A DNA stretch of 64,000 nt, taken from assembly GCA_030549335.1 (NCBI GenBank), contig JAUKPH010000022.1, positions 620,001 to 684,000 of the forward strand, read 5' to 3'. This document shows positions 25,950 through 38,600 of the stretch, one piece after another. The stretch is from Pontederia crassipes. Lineage: Eukaryota; Streptophyta; Magnoliopsida; Commelinales; Pontederiaceae. Within the stretch, counting starts at the first letter, position 1; each line of letters begins with the position of its first letter. The translations under genes and the position numbers were made by a program. The notes under the pieces were generated by a model that was given only the letters and a program-made list of their open reading frames with translations, was not told where the DNA came from and searched no databases.

Positions 25950-28900
25950 TTGAAATAGAGTTAAAGTTCTAAAGATCTATCACCTCCTAGGACACCCAAA
26001 GGATGGAATAAGTATCTATAACTTATAGCTTTGAACCTTACTCTAAGATTCTAATCCCCAAGAGCGTTATCTTTGATTGTAATGGTTCAACTACGGTTTG
26101 AAATAGAGTTAAAGTTCTAAAGATCTATCACCTCTTAGGGTACCCAGACGTTGTAATAAGTATCTATAACTTATAGCTTTGAACCTTACTCTAAGACTCT
26201 AATCCCCAAGAGCGTTATCATTGATTGTAACGGTTCAACTTCGGTCTGAAATAGAGTTAAAGTTCTAAAGATCTATCACCTCTTAGGACACCCAAAGGTT
26301 GTAATAAGTATCTATAACTTATAGCTTTGAACCTTACTCTAAGACTCTAATCCCCAAGATCGTTATCTTTGATTGTAACGGTTCAACTTCGGTTTGAAAT
26401 AGAGTTAAAGTTCTAAAGATCTGTCACCTCTTAGGGCACCCAAAGGTTGTAATAAGTATCTATAAATTATAGCTTTGAACCTTACTCTAAGACTCTAATC
26501 CCCAAGAGCGTTATCTTTGATTGTAACGGTTCAACTTCGGTTTGAAATAGAGTTAAAGTTCTAAAGATCTATCACCTCTTAGGGCACCCAAAGGTTGTAA
26601 TAAGTATCTATAACTTATAGCTTTGAACCTTACTCAAAGTCTCTAATGCCCAAGAGCGTTATCTTTGATTGTAACGGTTCAACTTCGGTTTGAAATAGAG
26701 TTAAAGTACTAAAGATCTATCACCTCTTAGGACACCGAAAGGTTGTAATAAATATCTATAAATTATAGCTTTGAACCTTACTCTAAGACTCTGATCCCCA
26801 AGAGCGTTATTTTTGATTGTAACGGTTCAACTTCGGTTTGAAATAGAGTTAAAGTTCTAAAGATCTATCACCTCTTAGGGCACCCAAAGGTTGTAATAAG
26901 TATCTATAACTTATAGCTTTGAACCTTACTCAAAGTCTCTAATGCCCAAGAGCGTTATCTTTGATTGTAACGGTTCAACTTCGGTTTGAAATAGAGTTAA
27001 AGTTCTAAAGATCTATCACCTCTTAGGGCACCCAAAGGTTGTAATAAGTATCTATAACTTATAGCTTTCAACCTTACTCTAATACTCTAATCCCCAAGAG
27101 CGTTATCATTGATTGTAACGGTTCAACTTCGGTTTGAAATAGAGTTAAAGTTCTAAAGATCTATTACCTCTTAGGGCACCCAAAGGTTGTAATAAGTATC
27201 TATAACTTATAGCTTTGAACCTTACTCAAAGACTCTAATCCCCAAGAGCGTTATCTTTGATTGTAACGGTTCAACTTCGGTTTGAAATAGAGTTAAAGTT
27301 CTAAAGATCTATCACATCTTAGGGCACCCAAAGGTTGTAATAAGTATCTATAACTTATAGATTTGTACCTTACTCTAATACTCTAATCCCCAAGAGCGTT
27401 ATCTTTGATTGTAACGGTTCAACTTCGGTTTGAAATAGAGTTAAAGTTCTAAAGATCTATCACCTCCGAGGACACCCAAAGGTTGTAATAAGTGCCTATA
27501 ACTTATAGCTTTGAACCTAACTCTAAGACTCTAATCCCCAAGAGCGTTATCTTTGATTGTAACGGTTCAACTTAGGTTTGAAATAGAGTTAAAGTTCTAA
27601 AGATCTATCACCTCTTAGGGCACCCAAAGGTTGTAATAAGTATCTATAACTTATAGCTTTGAACCTTACTCTAAGACTCTAATCCCCAAGAGCGTTATCT
27701 TTGATTGTAACGGTTCAACTTCGGTTTGAAATAGAGTTAAAGTTCTAAAGATCTATCTTCTCTTAGGGCACCCAAAGGTTGTAATAAGTATTTATAAATT
27801 ATAGCTTTGAACCTTACTCTAATACTCTAATCCCCAAGAGCGTTATCTTTGATTGTAACGGTTCAACTTCGGTTTGAAATAGAGTTAAAGTTCTAAAGAT
27901 CTGTCACCTCTTAGGGCACCCAAAGGTTGTAATAAGTATCTATAAATTATAGCTTTGAACCATACTCTAAGACTCTAATCCCCAAGAGCGTTATCTTTGA
28001 TTGTAACGGTTCAACTTCGGTTTGAAATAGAGTTAAAGTTCTAAAGATCTATCACCTCTTAGGGCACCCAAAGGTTGTAATAAGTATCTATAACTTATAG
28101 CTTTGAACCTTACTCAAAGTCTCTAATGCCCAAGAGCGTTATCTTTGATTGTAACGGTTCAACTTCGGTTTGAAATAGAGTTAAAGTACTAAAGATCTAT
28201 CACCTCTTAGGACACCGAAAGGTTGTAATAAATATCTATAAATTATAGCTTTGAACCTTACTCTAAGACTCTGATCCCCAAGAGCGTTATCTTTGATTGT
28301 AACGGTTCAACTTCGGTTTGAAATAGAGTTAAAGTTCTAAAGATCTATCACCTCTTAGGGCACCCAAAGGTTGTAATAAGTATCTATAACTTATAGCTTT
28401 CAACCTTACTCTAATACTCTAATCCCCAAGAGCGTTATCATTGATTGTAACGGTTCAACTTCGGTTTGAAATAGAGTTAAAGTTCTAAAGATCTATTACC
28501 TCTTAGGGCACCCAAAGGTTGTAATAAGTATCTATAACTTATAGCTTTGAACCTTACTCAAATACTCTAATCCCCAAGAGCGTTATCTTTGATTGTAACG
28601 GTTCAACTTCGGTTTGAAATAGAGTTAAAGTTCTAAAGATCTATCACATCTTAGGGCACCCAAAGGTTGTAATAAGTATCTATAACTTATAGATTTGTAC
28701 CTTACTCTAATACTCTAATCCCCAAGAGCGTTATCTTTGATTGTAACGGTTCAACTTCGGTTTGAAATAGAGTTAAAGTTCTAAAGATCTATCACCTCCG
28801 AGGACACCCAAAGGTTGTAATAAGTGCCTATAACTTATAGCTTTGAACCTAACTCTAAGACTCTAATCCCCAAGAGCGTTATCTTTGATTGTAACGGTTC

Positions 28901-30310
28901 AACTTAGGTTTGAAATAGAGTTAAAGTTCTAAAGATCTATCACCTCTTAGGGCACCCAAAGGTTGTAATAAGTATCTATAACTTATAGCTTTGAACCTTA
29001 CTCTAAGACTCTAATCCCCAAGAGCGTTATCTTTGATTGTAACGGTTCAACTTCGGTTTGAAATAGAGTTAAAGTTCTAAAGATCTATCTTCTCTTAGGG
29101 CACCCAATGGTTGTAATAAGTATCTATAACTTATAGCTTTGAACCTTACTCTAATACTCTAATCCCCAAGAGCGTTATCTTTGATTGTAACGGTTCAACT
29201 TCGGTTTGAAATAGAGTTAAAGTTCTAAAGATCTATCACCTCTTAGGGGACCCAAAGGTTGTAATAAGTATCTAAAACTTATAGCTTTGAACCTTACTCA
29301 AAGTCTCTAATCCCCATGAGCGTTATCGTTGATTGTAACGGTTCAACTTCGGTTTGAAATAGAGTTAAAGTTCTAAAGATCTATCACCTCTTAGGGCACC
29401 CAAAGGTTGTAATAAGTATCTATAAATTATAGCTTTGAACCTTACTCTAAGACTCTAATCCCCAAGAGCGTTATCTTTGATTGTAACGGTTCAACTTCGG
29501 TTTGAAATAGAGTTAAAGTTCTAAAGATCTATCACCTCCTACGACACCCAAAGGATGGAATAAGTATCTATAACTTATAGCTTTGAACCTTACTCTAAGA
29601 CTCTAATCCCCAAGAGCGTTATCTTTGATTGTAATGGTTCAACTACGGTTTGAAATAGAGTTAAAGTTCTAAAGATCTATCACCTCTTAGGGTACCCAGA
29701 CGTTGTAATAAGTATCTATAACTTATAGCTTTGAACCTTACTCTAAGACTCTAATCCCCAAGAGCGTTATCATTGATTGTAACGGTTCAACTTCGGTCTG
29801 AAATAGAGTTAAAGTTCTAAAGATCTATCACCTCTTAGGACACCCAAAGGTTGTAATAAGTATCTATAACTTATAGCTTTGAACCTTACTCTAAGACTCT
29901 AATCCCCAAGATCGTTATCTTTGATTGTAACGGTTCAACTTCGGTTTGAAATAGAGTTAAAGTTCTAAAGATCTGTCACCTCTTAGGGCACCCAAAGGTT
30001 GTAATACGTATCTATAAATTATAGCTTTGAACCTTACTCTAAGACTCTAATCCCCAAGAGCGTTATCTTTGATTGTAACGGTTCAACTTCGGTTTGAAAT
30101 AGAGTTAAAGTTCTAAAGATCTATCACCTCTTAGGGCACCCAAAGGTTGTAATAAGTATCTATAACTTATAGCTTTGAACCTTACTCAAAGTCTCTAATG
30201 CCCAAGAGCGTTATCTTTGATTGTAACGGTTCAACTTCGGTTTGAAATAGAGTTAAAGTACTAAAGATCTATCACCTCTTAGGACACCGAAAGGTTGTAA
30301 TAAATATCTA
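25950..30310 (+). repeat. Block pair at 24-monomer spacing (3,552 bp)
   Basis: Bases about 25,950-26,760 recur at 29,500-30,310. Markers are GGATGGAATAAG, the AATGG/TACGG monomer (26,053 and 29,605), CAGACG, CGGTCTG, CAAGATCG, CTGTCACC, and AATGCCC (26,645 and 30,197). The first copy has CCTAGGACACC and the second CCTACGACACC. The pair also matches 9,420-10,190, 11,640-12,408 and 17,400-18,200, so this series of about six monomers is one of the most widely spread in the left arm. Confidence 0.8.
26640..29090 (+). repeat. 9- or 10-monomer tandem repeat
   Basis: Markers repeat at 1,480 bp early on (AATGCCC at 26,645 and 28,125) and at 1,332 bp later (CTCCGAGG at 27,466 and 28,798; GTGCCTATAAC near 27,493 and 28,825; CTATCTTCTC near 27,757 and 29,087). 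The first copy has one extra monomer, at 26,941, which also starts with AATGCCC. GTGCCTATAAC occurs only in these two copies; the older relatives near 3,816 and 10,920 read GTGTCTATAAC. The pair is therefore younger than its split from the 3-4 kb and 10-11 kb relatives. Confidence 0.8.
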
Positions 30311-31960
30311 TAACTTATAGCTTTGAACCTTACTCTAAGACTCTAATCCCCAAGAGCGTTATATTTGATTGTAACGGTTCAACTTCGGTTTGAAATAGAG
30401 TTAAAGTTCTAAAGATCTATCACCTCTTAGGGCACCAAAGGTTGTAATAAGTATCTATAACTTATAGCTTTGAACCTTACTCTAAGACTCTAATCCCCAA
30501 GAGCGTTATCTTTGATTGTAACGGTTCAACTTCGGTTTGAAATAGAGTTAAAGTTCTAAAGATCTATCACCTCTTAGGGCACCCAAAGGTTGTAATAAGT
30601 ATCTATAACTTATAGCTTTCAACCTTACTCTAATACTCTAATCCCCAAGAGCGTTATCATTGATTGTAACGGTTCAACTTCGGTTTGAAATAGAGTTAAA
30701 GTTCTAAAGATCTATCACCTCTTAGGACACCCAAAGGTTGTAATAAGTATCTATAACTTATAGCTTTGAACCTTACTCTAAGACTCTAATCCCCAAGAGC
30801 GTTATCTTTGATTGTAACGGTTCAACTTCGGTTCGAAATAGAGTTAAAGTTCTAAAGATCAATCACCTCTTAGGACACCCAAAGGTTGTAATAAGTATCT
30901 ATAACTTATAGCTTTGAATCTAACTCTAAGACTCTTATCCCCAAGAGCTTTATCATTGATTGTAACGGTTCAACTTCGGTTTGAAATAGAGTTAAAGTTC
31001 TAAAGATCTATCACCTCTTAGGACACCCAAAGGTTGTAATAAGTATCTATAACTTATAGCTTTGAACCTTACTCTAAGACTCTAATCCCCAAGAGCGTTA
31101 TCTTTGATTGTAACGGTTCAACTTCGGCTTGAAATAGAGTTAAAGTTCTAAAGATCTATCACCTCTTAGGGCGCCCAAAGGTTGTAATAAGTATCTATAA
31201 ATTATAGCTTTGAACCTTACTCTAAGACTCTAATCCCCAAGAGCGTTATCTTTGATTGTAACGGTTCAACTTCGGTTTGAAATGGAGTTAAAGTTCTAAA
31301 GATCTATCACCTCTTAGGGCACCCAAACGTTGTAATAAGTATCTATAACTTATAGCTTTGAACCTTACTCTAAGACTCTAATCCCCAAGAGCATTATCTT
31401 TGGTTGTAACGGTTCAACTTCGGTTTGAAATAGAGTTAAAGTTCAAAAGATCTATCACCTCTTAGGGCACCCAAAGGTTGTAATAAGTATCTATAACTTA
31501 TAGCTTTCAACCTTACTCTAATACTTTAATCCCCAAGAGCGTTATCATTGATTGTAACGGTTCAACTTCGGTTTGAAATAGAGTTAAAGTTCTAAAGATC
31601 TATCACCTCTTAGGACACCCAAAGGTTGTAATAAGTATCTATAACTTATAGCTTTGAACCTTACTCTAAGACTCTAATCCCCAAGAGCGTTATCTTTGAT
31701 TGTAACGGTTCAACTTCGGTTCGAAATAGAGTTAAAGTTCTAAAGATCAATCACCTCTTAGGACACCCAAAGGTTGTAATAGGTATCTATAACTTATAGC
31801 TTTGAACCTAACTCTAAGACTCTTATCCCCAAGAGCTTTATCATTGATTGTAACGGTTCAACTTCGGTTTGAAATAGAGTTAAAGTTCTAAAGATCTATC
31901 ACCTCTTAGGACACCCAAAGGTTGTAATAAGTATCTATAACTTATAGCTTTGAACCTTAC
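28350..31960 (+). repeat. 3.6-kb block, second copy
   Basis: Partner of 10,400-14,060 at an offset of about 17.9 kb. The order of about 24 monomers is the same throughout. It ends in the run TTCGAAAT, AATAGGTATC, CTTATCCCC. Private changes in this copy include a 1-bp deletion near 30,435, GGCTTGAAAT near 31,124 and TTGGTTGTAAC near 31,400. Its last part, from about 31,020, is itself repeated at 44,340. Confidence 0.8.
30426..30445 (+). other. 1-bp deletion inside a monomer
   Basis: GGGCACCCAAAGG reads GGGCACCAAAGG here, one C short. It was seen only once in the window, and the matching monomer near 12,530 keeps the full length. Together with the 2-bp deletion near 12,049 and the AATCTAAG allele, it completes the set of length changes I could find in about 430 monomers. 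Confidence 0.85.
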
Positions 31961-32654
31961 TCTAAGACTCTAATCCCCAAGAGCGTTATCTTTGATTGTA
32001 ACGGTTCAACTTCGGTTCGAAATAGAGTTAAAGTTCTAAAGATCAATCACCTCTTAGGACACCCAAAGGTTGTAATAAGTATCTATAACTTATAGCTTTG
32101 AACCTAACTCTAAGACTCTAATCCCCAAGAGCGTTATCTTTGATTGTAATGGTTGAACTACGGTTTGAAATAGAGTTAAAGTTCTAAAGATTTATCACCT
32201 CTTAGGGCACCCAGACGTTGTAATAAGTATCTATAACTTATAGCTTTTAACCTTACTCTAAGACTCTAATCCCCAAGAGCGTTATCTTTGATTGTAACGG
32301 TTCAACTTCGGCTTGAAATAGAGTTAAAGTACTAAAGATCTATCACCTCTTAGGACACCCAAAGGTTGTAATAAATATCTATAACTTATAGCTTTGAACC
32401 TTACTCTAAGACTCTAATCCCCAAGAGCGTTATCTTTGATTGTAACGGTTCAACTTCGGTTTGAAATAGAGTTAAAGTTCTAAAGATCTATCACCTCTTA
32501 GGGCACCCAAAGGTTGTAATAAGTATCTATAACTTATAGCTTTGAACCTTACTCTAAGACTCTAATCCCTAAGATCGTTATCTTTGATTGTAACGGTTCA
32601 ACTTCGGTTTGAAATAGAGTTAAAGTTCTAAAGATCTATCACCTCTTAGAGCAC

Positions 32655-35600
32655 CCAAAGGTTGTAATAAGTATCTATAAATTATAGCTTTGAACCTTAC
32701 TCTAAGACTCTAATCCCCAAGAGCGTTATTTTTTATTGTAACGGTTCAACTTCGGTTTGAAATAGAGTTAAAGTTCTAAAGATCTATCACCTCTTAGGGC
32801 ACCCAAAGGTTGTAATAAGTATCTATAACTTATAGCTTTGAACCTTACTCAAAGTCTCTAATGCCCAAGAGCGTTATCTTTGATTGTAACGGTTCAACTT
32901 CGGTTTGAAATAGAGTTAAAGTACTAAAGATCTATCACCTCTTAGGACACCGAAAGGTTGTAATAAATATCTATAACTTATAGCTTTGAACCTTACTCTA
33001 AGACTCTAATCCCCAAGAGCGTTATCTTTGATTGTAACGGTTCAACTTCGGTTTGAAAAAGAGTTAAAGTTCTAAAGATCCATCACCTCCTAGGACACCC
33101 AAAGTATGTAATAAGTATCTATAACTTATAGCTTTGAACCTTACTCTAAGACTCTAATCCCCAAGAGCGTTATCTTTGATTGTAACGGTTCAACTTCGGT
33201 TCGAAATAGAGTTAAAGTTCTAAAGATCAATCACCTCTTAGGACACCCAAAGGTTGTAATAAGTATCTATAACTTATAGCTTTCAACCTAATCTAAGACT
33301 CTAATCCCCAAGAGCGTTATCTTTGATTGTAATGGTTCAACTACGATTTGAAATAGAGTTAAAGTTCTAAAGATCTATCACTTCTTAGGGTACCCAAACG
33401 TTGTAATAAGTATCTATAACTTATAGCTTTGAACCTTACTCTAAGACTCTAATCCCCAAGAGCGTTATCTTTGATTGTAACGGTTCAACTTCGGTTTGAA
33501 ATAGAGTTAAAGTACTAAAGATCTATCACCTCTTAGGACACCCAAAGGTTGTAATAAATATCTATAACTTATAGCTTTGAACCTTACTCTAAGACTCTAA
33601 TCCCCAAGAGCGTTATCTTTGATTGTAACGGTTCAACTTCGGTTTGAAATAGAGTTAAAGTTCTAAAGATCTATCACCTCTTAGGGCACCCAAAGGTTGT
33701 AATAAGTATCTATAACTTATAGCTTTGAACCTTACTCAAAGTCTCTAATCCCCAAGAGCGTTATCTTTGATTGTAACGGTTCAACTTCGGTTTGAAATAG
33801 AGTTAAAGTTCTAAAGATCTATCACCTCTTAGGACAACCAAAGGTTGTAATAAGTATCTATAACTTATAGCTTTGAACCTTACTCTAAGACTCTAAACCC
33901 CAAGAGCGTTATCTTTGATTGTAACGGTTCAACTTCGGTTTGAAATAGAGTTAAAGTTCTAAAGATCTATCACATCTTAGGGCACCCAAAGGTTGTAATT
34001 AGTATCTATAACTTATAGATTTGAACCTTACTCTAATACTCTAATCCCCAAAAGCGTTATCTTTGATTGTAACGGTTCAACTTCGGTTTGAAATAGAGTT
34101 AAAGTTCTAAAGATCTATCACTTCCTAGGACACCCAAAGGTTGTAATAAGTGTCTATAACTTATAGCTTTGAACCTAACTCTAAGACTCTAATCCCCAAG
34201 AGCGTTATCTTTGATTGTAACGGTTCAACTTAGGTTTGAAATAGAGTTAAAGTTCTAAAGATCTATCACCTCTTAGGGCACCCAAAGGTTGTAATAAGTA
34301 TCTATAACTTATAGCTTTGAACCTTACTCTAAGACTCTAATCCCCAAGAGCGTTATCTTTGATTGTAACGGTTCAACCTCGGTTTGAAATAGAGTTAAAG
34401 TTCTAAAGATCTATCTTCTCTTAGGGCACCCAATGGTTGTAATAAGTATCTATAACTTATAGCTTTGAACCTTACTCTAATACTCTAATCCCCAAGAGCG
34501 TTATCTTTGATTGTAACGGTTCAACTTCGGTTTGAAATAGAGTTAAAGTTCTAAAGATCTGTCACCTCTTAGGGCGCCCAAAGGTTGTAATAAGTATCTA
34601 TAAATTATAGCTTTGAACCTTACTCTAAGACTCTAATCCCCAAGAGCGTTATCTTTGATTGTAACGGTTCAACTTCGGTTTGAAATAGAGTTAAAGTTCT
34701 AAAAATCTATCACCTCTTAGGGCACCCAAACGTTGTAATAAGTATCCATAACTTATAGCTTTGAACCTTACTCTAAGACTCTAATCCCCAAGAGCATTAT
34801 CTTTGATTGTAACGGTTCAACTTCGGTTTGAAATAGAGTTAAAGTTCAAAAGATCTATCACCTCTTAGGGCACCCAAAGGTTGTAATAAGTATCTATAAC
34901 TTATAGCTTTCAACCTTACTCTAATACTCTAATCCCCAAGAGCGTTATCATTGATTGTAACGGTTCAACTTCGGTTTGAAATAGAGTTAAAGTTCTAAAG
35001 ATCTATCACCTCTTAGGACACCCAAAGGTTGTAATAAGTATCTATAACTTATAGCTTTGAACCTTACTCTAAGACTCTAATCCCCAAGAGCGTTATCTTT
35101 GATTGTAACGGTTCAACTTCGGTTCGAAATAGAGTTAAAGTTCTAAAGATCAATCACCTCTTAGGACACCCAAAGGTTGTAATAAGTATCTATAACTTAT
35201 AGCTTTGAACCTAACTCTAAGACTCTTATCCCCAAGAGCTTTATCATTGATTGTAACGGTTCAACTTCGGTTTGAAATAGAGTTAAAGTTCTAAAGATCT
35301 ATCACCTCTTAGGACACCCAAACGATGTAATAAGTATCTATAAATTATAGCTTTGAACCTTACTCTAAGACTCTAATCCCCAAGAGCGTTATCTTTGATT
35401 GTAACGGTTCAACTTCGGTTTGAAATAGAGTTAAAGTTCTAAAGATCTATCACCTCTTAGGGCACCCAAAGGTTGTAATAAGTATCTATAACTTATAGCT
35501 TTGAACCTTACTCTAAGACTCTAATCCCCAAGATCGTTATCTTTGATTGTAACGGTTCAATTTCGGTTTGAAATAGAGTTAAAGTTCTAAAGATCTATCA

Positions 35601-38600
35601 CCTCTTAGGGCACCCAAAGGTTGTAATAAGTATCTATAACTTATAGCTTTGAACCTTACTCTAAGAGTCTAATCCCCAAGAACGTTATCTTTGAATGTAA
35701 CGGTTCAACTTCGGTTTGAAATAGAGTTAAAGTTCTAAAGATCTATCACATCTTAGGGCACCCAAAGGTTGTAATTAGTATCTATAACTTATAGATTTGA
35801 ACCTTACTCTAATACTCTAATCCCCAAGAGCGTTATCTTTGATTGTAACGGTTCAACTTCGGTTTGAAATAGAGTTAAAGTTCTAAAGATCTATCACTTC
35901 CTAGGACACCCAAAGGTTGTAATAAGTGTCTATAACTTATAGCTTTGAACCTAACTCTAAGACTCTAATCCCCAAGAGCGTTATCTTTGATTGTAACGGT
36001 TCAACTTAGGTTTGAAATAGAGTTAAAGTTCTAAAGATCTATCTTCTCTTAGGGCACCCAATGGTTGTAATAAGTATCTATAACTTATAGCTTTGAACCT
36101 TACTCTAATACTCTAATCCCCAAGAGCGTTATCTTTGATTGTAACGGTTCAACTTCGGTTTGAAATAGAGTTAAAGTTCTAAAGATCTGTCACCTCTTAG
36201 GGCGCCCAAAGGTTGTAATAAGTATCTATAAATTATAGCTTTGAACCTTACTCTAAGACTCTAATCCCCAAGAGCGTTATCTTTGATTGTAACGGTTCAA
36301 CTTCGGTATGAAATAGAGTTAAAGTTCTAAAAATCTATCACCTCTTAGGGCACCCAAACGTTGTAATAAGTATCCATAACTTATAGCTTTGAACCTTACT
36401 CTAAGACTCTAATCCCCAAGAGCATTATCTTTGATTGTAACGGTTCAACTTCGGTTTGAAATAGAGTTAAAGTTCAAAAGATCTATCACCTCTTAGGGCA
36501 CCCAAAGGTTGTAATAAGTATCTATAACTTATAGCTTTCAACCTTACTCTAATACTCTAATCCCCAAGAGCGTTATCATTGATTGTAACGGTTCAACTTC
36601 GGTTTGAAATAGAGTTAAAGTTCTAAAGATCTATCACCTCTTAGGACACCCAAAGGTTGTAATAAGTATCTATAAATTATAGCTTTGAACCTTACTCTAA
36701 GACTCTAATCCCCAAGAGCGTTATTTTTTATTGTAACGGTTCAACTTCGGTTTGAAATAGAGTTAAAGTTCTAAAGATCTATCACCTCTTAGGGCACCCA
36801 AAGGTTGTAATAAGTATCTATAACTTATAGCTTTGAACCTTACTCAAAGTCTCTAATGCCCAAGAGCGTTATCTTTGATTGTAACGGTTCAACTTCGGTT
36901 TGAAATAGAGTTAAAGTACTAAAGATCTATCACCTCTTAGGACACCGAAAGGTTGTAATAAATATCTATAACTTATAGCTTAGAACCTTACTCTAAGACT
37001 CTAATCCCCAAGAGCGTTATCTTTGATTGTAACGGTTCAACTTCGGTTTGAAAAAGAGTTAAAGTTCTAAAGATCCATCACCTCCTAGGACACCCAAAGT
37101 ATGTAATAAGTATCTATAACTTATAGCTTTGAACCTTACTCTAAGACTCTAATCCCCAAGAGCGTTATCTTTGATTGTAACGGTTCAACTTCGGTTCGAA
37201 ATAGAGTTAAAGTTCTAAAGATCAATCACCTCTTAGGACACCCAAAGGTTGTAATAAGTATCTATAACTTATAGCTTTCAACCTAATCTAAGACTCTAAT
37301 CCCCAAGAGCGTTATCTTTGATTGTAATGGTTCAACTACGATTTGAAATAGAGTTAAAGTTCTAAAGATCTATCACTTCTTAGGGTACCCAAACGTTGTA
37401 ATAAGTATCTATAACTTATAGCTTTGAACCTTACTCTAAGACTCTAATCCCCAAGAGCGTTATCTTTGATTGTAACGGTTCAACTTCGGTTTGAAATAGA
37501 GTTAAAGTACTAAAGATCTATCACCTCTTAGGACACCCAAAGGTTGTAATAAATATCTATAACTTATAGCTTTGAACCTTACTCTAAGACTCTAATCCCC
37601 AAGAGCGTTATCTTTGATTGTAACGGTTCAACTTCGGTTTGAAATAGAGTTAAAGTTCTAAAGATCTATCACCTCTTAGGGCACCCAAAGGTTGTAATAA
37701 GTATCTATAACTTATAGCTTTGAACCTTACTCAAAGTCTCTAATCCCCAAGAGCGTTATCTTTGATTGTAACGGTTCAACTTCGGTTTGAAATAGAGTTA
37801 AAGTTCTAAAGATCTATCACCTCTTAGGACAACCAAAGGTTGTAATAAGTATCTATAACTTATAGCTTTGAACCTTACTCTAAGACTCTAAACCCCAAGA
37901 GCGTTATCTTTGATTGTAACGGTTCAACTTCGGTTTGAAATAGAGTTAAAGTTCTAAAGATCTATCACATCTTAGGGCACCCAAAGGTTGTAATTAGTAT
38001 CTATAACTTATAGATTTGAACCTTACTCTAATACTCTAATCCCCAAAAGCGTTATCTTTGATTGTAACGGTTCAACTTCGGTTTGAAATAGAGTTAAAGT
38101 TCTAAAGATCTATCACTTCCTAGGACACCCAAAGGTTGTAATAAGTGTCTATAACTTATAGCTTTGAACCTAACTCTAAGACTCTAATCCCCAAGAGCGT
38201 TATCTTTGATTGTAACGGTTCAACTTAGGTTTGAAATAGAGTTAAAGTTCTAAAGATCTATCACCTCTTAGGGCACCCAAAGGTTGTAATAAGTATCTAT
38301 AACTTATAGCTTTGAACCTTACTCTAAGACTCTAATCCCCAAGAGCGTTATCTTTGATTGTAACGGTTCAACCTCGGTTTGAAATAGAGTTAAAGTTCTA
38401 AAGATCTATCTTCTCTTAGGGCACCCAATGGTTGTAATAAGTATCTATAACTTATAGCTTTGAACCTTACTCTAATACTCTAATCCCCAAGAGCGTTATC
38501 TTTGATTGTAACGGTTCAACTTCGGTTTGAAATAGAGTTAAAGTTCTAAAGATCTGTCACCTCTTAGGGCGCCCAAAGGTTGTAATAAGTATCTATAAAT

